From assembly GCA_903889245.1 (NCBI GenBank), contig CAISWQ010000113.1:1-33326 (forward strand): DNA of 33,326 nt, in the 5' to 3' direction. How positions within the stretch are numbered: the first letter of the stretch is position 1; each line of letters opens with the position of its first letter. The position numbers and the translations under genes are program-made. Under the pieces are notes generated by a model. It did not search any database and was not told the origin of the DNA. It saw only the letters and a program-made list of their open reading frames with translations. This document shows, piece by piece, positions 7,582-14,373 of this stretch. The stretch comes from an uncultured Lentisphaerota bacterium. GTDB lineage: Bacteria; Verrucomicrobiota; Kiritimatiellia; CAIQIC01.

Positions 7582-9114
7582 TCACGGCGCGAACTGGAGC
7601 GCGAAGACATCGGCATCCTTCATCACGAAACGCAGGCGCACGGCCTGGCCGGCGAGCGCGCCGACATCCCCGCCGCCTTTCCACGCCACCGGCCACTCGA
7701 TCCGGTTGCCCAAAATTTCGCGGCAGTCGGCGGCGGCAAAACCGGGCAGGGGTTTCCCGGCGGCGTCCTGGATTTCCACGCGGACGCTGCCCGCGGCCGA
7801 GGTGGCGAAGTTGAGCTGCAGCTTGCGGCCCGCGAAGCGCAACGGCTTCGTGACGAACTCGCCGCCCTCGTAGGGCGCGTTCACGGAGGCGAAGCCATCG
7901 AGGCGCAGCGCGTAGCGGCGCAGGTGCGCGGTGGGCTGCGTGTAGTCCTGGTTCACGAAGAGCGACATCTCCTGCGGCCCGGTTGGCACCACGTTGAGCG
8001 CCGGGTAGCCCGTGCGCGAGACCCACGAGTTCGGACGCAGGTCGGGCCGGATGAGCGCCTCGCGGAACGTCTGCTGGTAGGTGCGGCCGTCGCGCGAGGT
8101 CAGCAGCACCGCATCGGACGCGTCCTTGAAGTAGGCCGCGCCGGCCTGGATCTGCCGGGCCTCGGCCTCGGTGAGCGCCTGGCGGCCGGGCATGAAGCGC
8201 GCGGCGGTGGCGATGAGCAGGTGCGGCGCGCGGAAGTAGGGATGCGTCTGCGTGGTGTAGAGGTTGACCTCCTGCGCCGGCTCGAACCGCATCGGCTCCG
8301 GCTCGGTCCAGTGGATGAAGTCGGCCGAGGTCGTCCGCGCCACGGTGCGCAGGCTCGGCGGCTTCTTGCCCGGCTGCGCGGGGCCGGGCGCGAAGATGCG
8401 CAGGCAGCAGATATAGCGCTGCTCGGCCGCGGACCAGAACGCGACGTTCTGCGAATCGAACGCGCCGCGCGTGATGACGGCGCCGGGCTGGAGCAGATGC
8501 CAATGGATGCCATCGCCCGAGGCGTAGGCGAAGAGCCCGCTCTCCGGCTGGTTCTTTTCCTTCACGCCGCCGAGCGCCTTGAAGCGCTCGGCCGGCGATA
8601 CGCCGGGCCGGGCATCGAGGAACGGGCTGAAGTTGTGCGTCACGCCCGGCGTCGTCAATACGATGTTGTTCTCGCGCGTGCCGGCGGCCTCGAACAGACC
8701 CAGCTTCGGCTTGGTCCAGTGCTGGCCGTCCTTGCTCTCGGCGTAGCAGGTGACCTCGCCGACCCCATCGCGCGCATTGAGGACCTTGCCGCGATAGTAG
8801 AGACGGTAGAGCTCGCCATCGTGGATCACCGTGTTGTAGGCGCAGTAAGGGCCTTCCCACGGCTGGTCGTAGCGCAGCACCTCGCCCTCGTCGCGCGGCT
8901 CGTGCAGTTTCAGGCGCACACCATCGAGCCGGTCGATGAGGTAGCGATCCACCAATAGCTCGCGCCGCGACGCAATGTCCAGCGGCGCCTCGGCCCCGCT
9001 ACTGCTGCCGACGGCCAGCAACAGCAAACCGGCCAACGCACACTTCCCAAACCAAGCCGCCGTCACGCCCCCGCCTATATGCTTCAGACAAGTAAGCCGT
9101 GTTGAAGTCGTCAT
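7582..9114 (-). CDS. Secreted five-bladed beta-propeller glycosidase-like protein
   Basis: A 510-residue exported protein. The mature part begins RELLVDRYLIDRLDGVRLKLHEP and continues with PWEGPYCAYNTV, LYRLYYRG, CYAESKDGQHWTKP and ASGDGIHWH. This pattern of repeated S-x-D-G-x-x-W blades is typical of the GH43/GH32-like propeller proteins common in planctomycetes, Verrucomicrobiota and Lentisphaerota. The usual catalytic triad cannot be assigned with confidence, so the activity is left open. ATG 9114 is chosen because AGGAGC precedes it; an upstream GTG at 9132 is less likely. The N-terminal hydrophobic segment at about 30-42, followed by SSSGAEA, fits a Sec signal. This gene lacks the palindrome-encoded module that seven other exported-protein genes in the window carry. 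Confidence 0.75.
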   Translation of the reverse strand: MTTSTRLTCLKHIGGGVTAAWFGKCALAGLLLLAVGSSSGAEAPLDIASRRELLVDRYLIDRLDGVRLKLHEPRDEGEVLRYDQPWEGPYCAYNTVIHDGELYRLYYRGKVLNARDGVGEVTCYAESKDGQHWTKPKLGLFEAAGTRENNIVLTTPGVTHNFSPFLDARPGVSPAERFKALGGVKEKNQPESGLFAYASGDGIHWHLLQPGAVITRGAFDSQNVAFWSAAEQRYICCLRIFAPGPAQPGKKPPSLRTVARTTSADFIHWTEPEPMRFEPAQEVNLYTTQTHPYFRAPHLLIATAARFMPGRQALTEAEARQIQAGAAYFKDASDAVLLTSRDGRTYQQTFREALIRPDLRPNSWVSRTGYPALNVVPTGPQEMSLFVNQDYTQPTAHLRRYALRLDGFASVNAPYEGGEFVTKPLRFAGRKLQLNFATSAAGSVRVEIQDAAGKPLPGFAAADCREILGNRIEWPVAWKGGGDVGALAGQAVRLRFVMKDADVFALQFAP

Positions 9115-9145
9115 GTTGCCTGCTCCTGCCACCCGGAGCGTACCA

Positions 9146-9182
9146 GCGCACCAACGGCGAAAGCGACAGCTTTATTGCAGCA
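9146..9182 (-). promoter_or_regulatory. Upstream region of the propeller gene with TGCAATAAA box, duplicated at 9428-9461
   Basis: Read on the minus strand, TTGCTGCAATAAAGC is followed by GCCGTTGGTGCGC and then the AGGAGC ribosome-binding site. The same elements recur at 9428-9461. A looser version (TACAATAAACCGCACGG...GTTGGGTGCGC) lies upstream of the sulfatase that starts at 26251. This points to a shared promoter or leader segment, but no good -35 hexamer is seen. Confidence 0.4.
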
Positions 9183-9220
9183 ACCCGGCCCCACGAACCG
9201 CCCAGCACAACAGCCGGATC

Positions 9221-9287
9221 GCCGGGTCAGGTGACCCGGCCTACAACGCGAATCTCCTGTCCGTGTAGGCCCGGTGACCACACCGGG
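9221..9287. repeat. REPIN pair of the RAYT-type REP
   Basis: A REP on the minus strand at 9221-9244 and one on the plus strand at 9264-9287 form an inverted pair with a 19-base spacer. They have the same GTAGGCC head as the copies around the RAYT gene. The second ends 10 bases before the RhuM-like gene fragment begins. Confidence 0.88.
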
Positions 9288-9297
9288 CGTCCCCCTG

Positions 9298-9414
9298 CAC
9301 CTCACGACCATCTTCACCGAGGGCGAACTCGTGGAAGCGACAACCTGTAAGGATTACTTACAAGTTCGGATCGAGGGTGGCCGCGAGGTATCGCGGACGC
9401 TCCGGCATTACCGC
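9298..9414 (+). pseudogene. RhuM-family gene fragment
   Basis: One frame reads HLTTIFTEGELVEATT, then CKDYLQVRIEGGREVSRTLRHY. This matches in order the segment of RhuM-family proteins (Virulence_RhuM domain) with I-F-x-EGEL, a variable K-x-Y-L-Q-V stretch, EG-R-x-V-x-R and HYNLD. The family continues with NLDxIIAVGYRV, but here the frame turns into RSRRSR instead. The segment before it is REP sequence. It therefore looks like a short internal remnant bounded by a REPIN on one side. RhuM genes often travel in mobile or defence islands, consistent with the neighbouring MBL/membrane module. Recognition is by eye only. Confidence 0.5.
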
Positions 9415-9630
9415 AGCCGAAGAAGCCGCGCACCAACGGCGCGCGCGAAAGCTTTATTGCACCCTTTCTCCCACACCTCCACCCTGCCCATGAACCAGCC
9501 GCGACGGGCAGCCTAACGGCAACCTTGGCCGCCAGCGAAAAGCCACCCGCCCGCCTGCTCCAAGCCAATCGTTTTATCCGCTTGCCTAGCCCGTGCGCCC
9601 TCCCTATCCTGCCGCCAAGAGGAAAATTTA
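9415..9630. other. Intergenic stretch with a duplicated leader segment
   Basis: No gene can be supported here. At 9428-9461, GCACCAACGGCG...GAAAGCTTTATTGCA repeats the leader of the propeller gene (9150-9180), in the same orientation. The rest shows no recognisable coding or structural signal. Confidence 0.4.
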
Positions 9631-9634
9631 CGGC

Positions 9635-9643
9635 TGTATAAAG
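9635..9643 (+). promoter_or_regulatory. Probable -10 promoter element of the MBL/membrane operon
   Basis: TGTATAAAG is an extended -10 box (TATAAA at 9637-9642) 52 bases upstream of the MBL start. It resembles the TTGCTATAAA box of the PIG-L gene. No clear -35 is present. Confidence 0.4.
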
Positions 9644-9693
9644 TCAACTTTTTGTGCGTTCAAGAATACTGTTCAAGCAGAAGGAGGAAAAAT

Positions 9694-10461
9694 ATGGGCG
9701 ATCTACATTGTCTTAACGTTGGATGCGCCGATGCCAGCGTCATCATAACGGCGACGGCGACCTTTCTCGTGGATTGTCACAATATCGGCGAATACACGAG
9801 CTTGCTCCCAGCGAGCAAGCGTCTTCGCGGGGTCTTTGTGACACACCAGCATTCCGATCACTACTCTGGACTGGGATTTCTGAAGGACAACGGTTACACA
9901 ATCGACCACCTCGTTTACTCCCCTTACGACCGGCGACGCGGTGACGCCAGCGTGACCATCGAGGAATGGAATGAGTTCGCCAGCTTCCGAGATCATTTTG
10001 CCCAGAAGGGCACAAATCTGCACGCCCCCTATCGGCAAGCGGAATGGGGCAAACCCTGGTGGGATACAGATGGGGTGCAGTTTGAGATCATCGGTCCTCA
10101 CAGTAGTGTGGCGGACAGCGAAACGAGGCAACTGCACGACGCGTGCCTTGTCGTTAAAGCCATCCTTGGCACCCGCAATTGCCTTTTTGCAGGCGACGCC
10201 TCCGACGCGAACCTTGAGTACATAGCCGACAACACCAAGAACTACTGCAACGACATTCTCCACGCCAGCCACCACGGCAGTATTGAGGGCGCCCATCTGG
10301 ATTTCATCAAGAAGTGCAATGCGAAGTACACGCTCATCTCCACCGCGACTGGCAAGTATGAGAACGTGCCTCACCCGACAGCATTGCGGCGATACAAAGA
10401 GAACACAGCTCATGATGTCCGGCGAACGGATGTTGACGGATCATGGAAGTGGAGCTTCTGA
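9694..10461 (+). CDS. MBL-fold metallohydrolase, ComEC/Rec2-like
   Basis: A 255-residue protein with the metallo-beta-lactamase fold. LNVGCADASVI at 7-17 matches the LDVGxGDxxLI opening of the ComEC-like branch. The zinc motif is HQHSDH at 51-56. The third ligand region is FAGDAS, and ASHHGS gives the last histidines. All metal ligands appear intact. Members cleave phosphodiester or other hydrolysable bonds; the substrate here is unknown. ATG 9694 has a near-perfect AAGGAGG site. No signal peptide is present, so it should be cytoplasmic. The membrane protein gene starts 16 bases after its stop, so the two almost certainly form an operon. Base composition is visibly less GC-rich than the flanking sulfatase genes, which suggests transfer. 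Confidence 0.88.
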   Translation: MGDLHCLNVGCADASVIITATATFLVDCHNIGEYTSLLPASKRLRGVFVTHQHSDHYSGLGFLKDNGYTIDHLVYSPYDRRRGDASVTIEEWNEFASFRDHFAQKGTNLHAPYRQAEWGKPWWDTDGVQFEIIGPHSSVADSETRQLHDACLVVKAILGTRNCLFAGDASDANLEYIADNTKNYCNDILHASHHGSIEGAHLDFIKKCNAKYTLISTATGKYENVPHPTALRRYKENTAHDVRRTDVDGSWKWSF

Positions 10462-10477
10462 CCAAGGGAGACAGGAT

Positions 10478-11068
10478 ATGCCTTCAGAATTTCTCATGAA
10501 GGAATACGAGATGTGTTTTGAGCAGCTTAGGTTCTACGACACGCGACAGGAGGAACTGCTGAAGTACATGTTTACGCTGACAAGCGCTGCTGCCGCTGCG
10601 CAGTTTGCGGTTCTTCAGTTTCTTGGTAAGGCATCGACGATTTTCTTCAACGCCCAGGGGTTCTTTTGCCTGGTAGTTTTCATCGCGACGCTGCTCCTGT
10701 ATCTCATGATGTTGCAGAATCGCCTCTACTTCGTCTTTGTCACCCGGCAAGTGAATGCCGTGCGCAAGCATCTGCTGGAGACGGACGCACCGGCGTTCGG
10801 CGACAACCGCATGTGGCTTGCGAGCGATTTCCCGGCGTTCAAGTGGAGGAGTGTGCATACATTCCAGATGGTCGGCGCGGTCATGATTTCCGCTTTGTTT
10901 GCTGCGGCCGCCGCATTCGGCTGTCTCCGAGCGGTCTCCTGTGGTTGTGCATCTGTGGCTGCCGCAATTGTGTTCATTGTCGTGGGAATCACGGAAGCGC
11001 TAGGTGGTGCTCTGCATCTGACGCGTAAGGGCGCCTGGAGTGCTGACGAGGCCACACATCAGAAATGA
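10478..11068 (+). CDS. Four-helix membrane protein paired with the MBL hydrolase
   Basis: A 196-residue protein I do not recognise as a named family. It has a charged N-terminal helix (MPSEFLMKEYEMCFEQLRFYD), then two hydrophobic segments at about 34-55 and 62-85, a soluble loop of about 50 residues, and two more hydrophobic segments near 130-150 and 155-180. The tail is short and polar. The layout resembles small four-TM proteins that act as membrane effectors in some defence operons (SLATT-like), but I see no specific motif that proves it. ATG 10478 has an AGGGAGAC site 16 bases after the MBL stop. The low GC matches the MBL gene, supporting acquisition as one module. Confidence 0.7.
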   Translation: MPSEFLMKEYEMCFEQLRFYDTRQEELLKYMFTLTSAAAAAQFAVLQFLGKASTIFFNAQGFFCLVVFIATLLLYLMMLQNRLYFVFVTRQVNAVRKHLLETDAPAFGDNRMWLASDFPAFKWRSVHTFQMVGAVMISALFAAAAAFGCLRAVSCGCASVAAAIVFIVVGITEALGGALHLTRKGAWSADEATHQK

Positions 11069-11217
11069 CACAGAAACGAAAGCCCGAACAACCGTCTGGA
11101 ACGCTACGCCCGTTCCGCTGCGCTTCACCGGCAGGTTCAGACGGGGCTCCACCGTAACCAGCAGCACCCACACTTGCGGGTAGCAGAGAATCACGGCTTT
11201 GGGAAGTTGGCGGCTGA

Positions 11218-12909
11218 TCAATCTTCGCGCTTGGGGGTGCCCTTTTGCTTTTTCTTGCCTTTGCCGCCGGCGGGGGACGGGCCGGCCTGCTTGCGGAAGT
11301 CGGCTTCGAGCTGCTCCCAGCGCGCTACGAGTTCCTTGACTTTCCCCGGCTGTGCCGCCGCGAGGTTGTGCTGCTCGCCGCGGTCGGTGGCGAGGTCATA
11401 GAGTTCCCACGGCTCGTCCTTGCCGGCGCGCACCAGCTTGAGGTCGCCGATACGCAGCGCGCTGTTATCCATGTGATGGAAGTAGATGTAGTCGCGCGGC
11501 ACGGGGCAGTCCCGCCCCAGCGCGGCGGCAAAGCTGCGGCCCGGCAGCGGCGGCGTATCGGGCGCGTTGAGCACGGCCTCCGGCTTGCCGCCGGCGAGTT
11601 CAACCACGGTCGGGAGCACATCCACGAAATGGCCGGGCGCGTGGCGCAGCTCGCCGCGCGCGGCGATGCCGCGCGGCCAGTGGACGATCAGCGGCGAGGC
11701 GACCCCACCCTCGTGGACCCACGACTTGTGCTTGCGGAACGGCGTATTCGCGGCGCTCGACCAACCGGGGCCGAGGCACAGGAAGGTGCGCGCCGAGCCG
11801 GGCGCGGCGGCCTTGTCGTGCTTGTCGCCGCGGATGATCTGCTCCGCGCTCGCGCCGTTGTCGGAGACGAACATGATGACGGTGTTTTCCAGCACGCCCA
11901 TCTGCTTGAGCCGCTCGATCACGCGGCCGATTTCGCGATCCATGCGGTCAATCATCGCGGCGTGGATTTCCATCTTCGTCGCCTGGAAGCTGCGCTGCTC
12001 GTCGGTCAGAACTTTCCACGGTACGGCGCGGCCGGCCTCGCCAGTGCCGATCTGGTTCTTAAGCTCCTCGGGCTTGAGGTTCCACGGCGGCACGCAGTCG
12101 GTCTCCAGCGGCGCGAGCGCGCAGTTGATGAGGCCGGCCTGCTTCAGCCGCTGCCAGCGCGCGTCGCGTGCTCCGTCCCAGCCGCCGGCGAACTTGCCGC
12201 GGTAGCGCGCGATATCCTCCGCCGGCGCCTGCAGCGGGAAGTGCGGCACGGTGAACGCGAGGTAGAGGCAGAAGGGCGCGGCCTTGTGCTGCGCGGTGTG
12301 CTCACCGAGGAATTCCAGCGCGCGGTCGGCGAACGCGGTCGCCGTGTAATAGCCGGCGTCGGGCGCGACCGGCGGCAGCGGCTGGTCATCGAGCTCATGC
12401 CGGTGCGGATAGAAGTTGCGGTCGTGATCGTGCAGCACGTAGGAGTGGTCAAAGCCGCCATCGGCGCAAACCTTGGGCGCGCCATTCAAATGCCACTTGC
12501 CGGAATGATAGCAACGGTAGCCGAGCGGCTTGAGGTGATGCGGCAGCACGCGCGCCCACTTGGGGAACGGGCCCTGCGGCGGGTCCGCGCGCAGTTGCTG
12601 GGCATAGTAGCCGGTCATCAGGCACGTCCGCGACGGCCAGCAGCGGCCGGTGGAATAGAACTGCGAAAAGCGCAGGCCGTTCGCCGCGAGCGCATCGAGG
12701 TTCGGCGTGTTGATCTCGCCGCCGTAGCAGCCGGCGTCAGAGTAGCCCATGTCGTCGGCGACGATGATGACGAAGTTGGGCTTGCCGCCCTTTTCCAAGC
12801 CTTGGAAAGTTGACTCGGCACTTTTTCCAAGCCTTGGAAAAGCCAGCGTCAGGCCGGCTGCGCCGAGGCCGATGCGTTTGAGGAAATCCCGCCGCGAGGT
12901 CGTTTGCAT
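11218..12909 (-). CDS. Tat-exported sulfatase
   Basis: A 563-residue type I sulfatase. The N-terminus TTSRRDFLKR is a twin-arginine signal followed by a weakly hydrophobic segment to about residue 23. Residues 24-40 (FPRLGKSAESTFQGLEK) are the palindrome-encoded module. DD at 52-53 is the metal pair and the formylglycine motif is CWPSR at 90-94. SGKWH and FVSDNGA are the later catalytic motifs. The C-terminus ends in a lysine-rich tail (GGKGKKKQKG). ATG 12909 is chosen because AGGAGC sits just upstream; an ATG 18 bases earlier would place the ribosome-binding site inside the gene. It has its own promoter candidate between 12940 and 12968 and lies downstream of another sulfatase. The substrate is unknown. 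Confidence 0.93.
   Translation of the reverse strand: MQTTSRRDFLKRIGLGAAGLTLAFPRLGKSAESTFQGLEKGGKPNFVIIVADDMGYSDAGCYGGEINTPNLDALAANGLRFSQFYSTGRCWPSRTCLMTGYYAQQLRADPPQGPFPKWARVLPHHLKPLGYRCYHSGKWHLNGAPKVCADGGFDHSYVLHDHDRNFYPHRHELDDQPLPPVAPDAGYYTATAFADRALEFLGEHTAQHKAAPFCLYLAFTVPHFPLQAPAEDIARYRGKFAGGWDGARDARWQRLKQAGLINCALAPLETDCVPPWNLKPEELKNQIGTGEAGRAVPWKVLTDEQRSFQATKMEIHAAMIDRMDREIGRVIERLKQMGVLENTVIMFVSDNGASAEQIIRGDKHDKAAAPGSARTFLCLGPGWSSAANTPFRKHKSWVHEGGVASPLIVHWPRGIAARGELRHAPGHFVDVLPTVVELAGGKPEAVLNAPDTPPLPGRSFAAALGRDCPVPRDYIYFHHMDNSALRIGDLKLVRAGKDEPWELYDLATDRGEQHNLAAAQPGKVKELVARWEQLEADFRKQAGPSPAGGKGKKKQKGTPKRED
12791..12841 (-). repeat. In-frame palindrome doublet (17 codons)
   Basis: Two perfect TTCCAA-N3-TTGGAA palindromes (TTCC at 12793 and 12825, 32 bp apart) are read on the gene strand as F-P-R-L-G-K and F-Q-G-L-E-K. 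They sit directly after the hydrophobic part of the Tat signal. Confidence 0.92.
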
Positions 12910-12939
12910 GGTTGTGCTCCTGTTCATCTGGACGGTGCG

Positions 12940-12968
12940 GTTATAGCAAGTGCCGCCGCGCGACTCAA
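12940..12968 (-). promoter_or_regulatory. Sigma-70-type promoter of the sulfatase starting at 12909
   Basis: On the minus strand, TTGAGT (12968-12963) and TATAAC (12945-12940) are separated by exactly 17 bases. The -10 is preceded by TGC, giving extended -10 character. The -35 overlaps the stop codon of the upstream sulfatase. Confidence 0.55.
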
Positions 12969-14359
12969 CGCGCCGGCGCCTGCCACGGCACGACCGCGCC
13001 GCGCTGGATCTGCTTGCGCAGGCCGGCGGCCATGTCCAAAAACTGTTTGCGGCTATGCGCGACGAGGTTGGTCGCCTCGAGCGGGTCGCTCTTGAGGTCA
13101 TAGAGCTCCAGCGGCGTGAACGGCGTGTCCTGCAAAATTTTCAGGTCGCCGCGCCGCAGCGCCTCGATCGTCTTGCCGCCGTAGCCCGGCCCGCCCTCGC
13201 GGCGGACGAAGTAGTATTCGCGCCCGCTGTCCGGCTCGGCCGCGCCGCGCAGCGTGGGCAGGAAGCTGACGCCATCGATGCCCGCGGGCGCGGCGACGCC
13301 GGCGGCGGCGCACGCGGTCGCGAAGATATCCATCGTCAGCGTGAAGCGCGGCGTGTGGCCGCCGGGCTGGATGACGCCGGGCCAGCGCGCGGCGCCGGGG
13401 ACGCGCAGGCCGCCCTCATACATGTGGCCTTTGTCGCTGCGCCACGGCCCGCAGTTCGCGCCGAAGGCGAGCACGCCGCCGTTATCGCTGGTGAAGATGA
13501 CGAGCGTGTTCTGTGCGAGCCCGGTGCTGTCGAGCTTGGCGAGCACCTGGCCGATGCCGTCATCGAGGTGCTCGATCAGCGCGACGATCTTCGCACGCAC
13601 CGGCGACATCTTCGGCTCGCGCTGCTGCACCTTCTCCAGCCAGTCGGGCTTCGGCTGGATCGGGTTGTGCGGCGCGTTGTAGGCGAGGTAGAGGAGGAAC
13701 GGCTGGTCCTTGTGCTGCGCGCGCCCGGCCAGGTAGTCGCACGCCCAGCCGGTGAAGAGGTCCGTCGCGTGGCCCTGTGGCTCAATGACCTCGCCGTTGT
13801 GGCGCATGAAGTTGAAGCCGTTGCGCCGGTGCGTCCAGTAATCGTCCATCATGTCGCCGAGGAAGCCGTGGAAGAGATCGAAGCCGCGCTCGTTCGGCGT
13901 GTTGGGCGCGGCCAGCCCGAGATGCCATTTGCCGATGATGGCGGAGTGATAGCCGGCGGGCTTGAGCACCTGCGGCAGCAGCTTCGCGTTGGGCGCGAGC
14001 CAGCCCCACGAGTCCTGCGGGTGTTCGTCGCGGATCACGCCGGGCACGCCAACGCGGTCGGGATGACAGCCGGTCAGCAACGCCGCGCGCGTCGGCGAGC
14101 AGACGCAACTGTTCGCGAAGAAATTGTCGAACGTCAGGCCCTCGCGGCAAAGGCGATCAATGTGCGGCGTGCGGATATCCGGCGTGCCGAACGCGCTGTA
14201 GTCGCCGCGCCCGAGGTCATCGGCGAGGATCACGACGATGTTGGGCTTGGACTTTTCCAAGGTTGGTCCCGACGCGCCGCGCGTCGGGATTCCAAGCATT
14301 GGAAAAGTCAGCGCGGCCAGCGCGAGGCCGGCGAGGGCACGAGAGGTCAAACGTTTCAT
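12965..14359 (-). CDS. Sec-exported sulfatase
   Basis: A 464-residue type I sulfatase of the arylsulfatase A-like kind. A Sec signal (MKRLTSRALAGLALAALT) is followed by residues 19-36, an unusual version of the palindrome module in which the linker is itself a palindrome (FPMLGIPTRGASGPTLEK). DD is at 47-48 and the formylglycine motif is CSPTR at 87-91. GKWHLG and FTSDNGG follow. AAGGAAAG precedes ATG 14359. The GH127 gene stop (14374) lies only 14 bases upstream, so the SGNH, GH127 and sulfatase genes probably form one transcript. The substrate is unknown; linkage with GH127 suggests a sulfated arabinose-containing glycan. Confidence 0.93.
   Translation of the reverse strand: MKRLTSRALAGLALAALTFPMLGIPTRGASGPTLEKSKPNIVVILADDLGRGDYSAFGTPDIRTPHIDRLCREGLTFDNFFANSCVCSPTRAALLTGCHPDRVGVPGVIRDEHPQDSWGWLAPNAKLLPQVLKPAGYHSAIIGKWHLGLAAPNTPNERGFDLFHGFLGDMMDDYWTHRRNGFNFMRHNGEVIEPQGHATDLFTGWACDYLAGRAQHKDQPFLLYLAYNAPHNPIQPKPDWLEKVQQREPKMSPVRAKIVALIEHLDDGIGQVLAKLDSTGLAQNTLVIFTSDNGGVLAFGANCGPWRSDKGHMYEGGLRVPGAARWPGVIQPGGHTPRFTLTMDIFATACAAAGVAAPAGIDGVSFLPTLRGAAEPDSGREYYFVRREGGPGYGGKTIEALRRGDLKILQDTPFTPLELYDLKSDPLEATNLVAHSRKQFLDMAAGLRKQIQRGAVVPWQAPAR
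14253..14306 (-). repeat. In-frame palindrome doublet with a second palindrome as linker (18 codons)
   Basis: The outer arms are TTCCAAGCATTGGAA (14290-14304) and a damaged TTTTCCAAGGTTGG (14253-14266). Between them, at 14267-14289, is a 23-base palindrome with arms TCCCGACGCG / CGCGTCGGGA. The reading frame is kept: the unit is 54 bases instead of 51. Confidence 0.85.
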
Positions 14360-14373
14360 GATCGCTTTCCTTT

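Noticed and set aside
11069-11217. Possible small genes between the membrane protein and the sulfatase.
   Set aside because: Frames are short, without ribosome-binding sites or recognisable sequence. I see nothing to annotate there.
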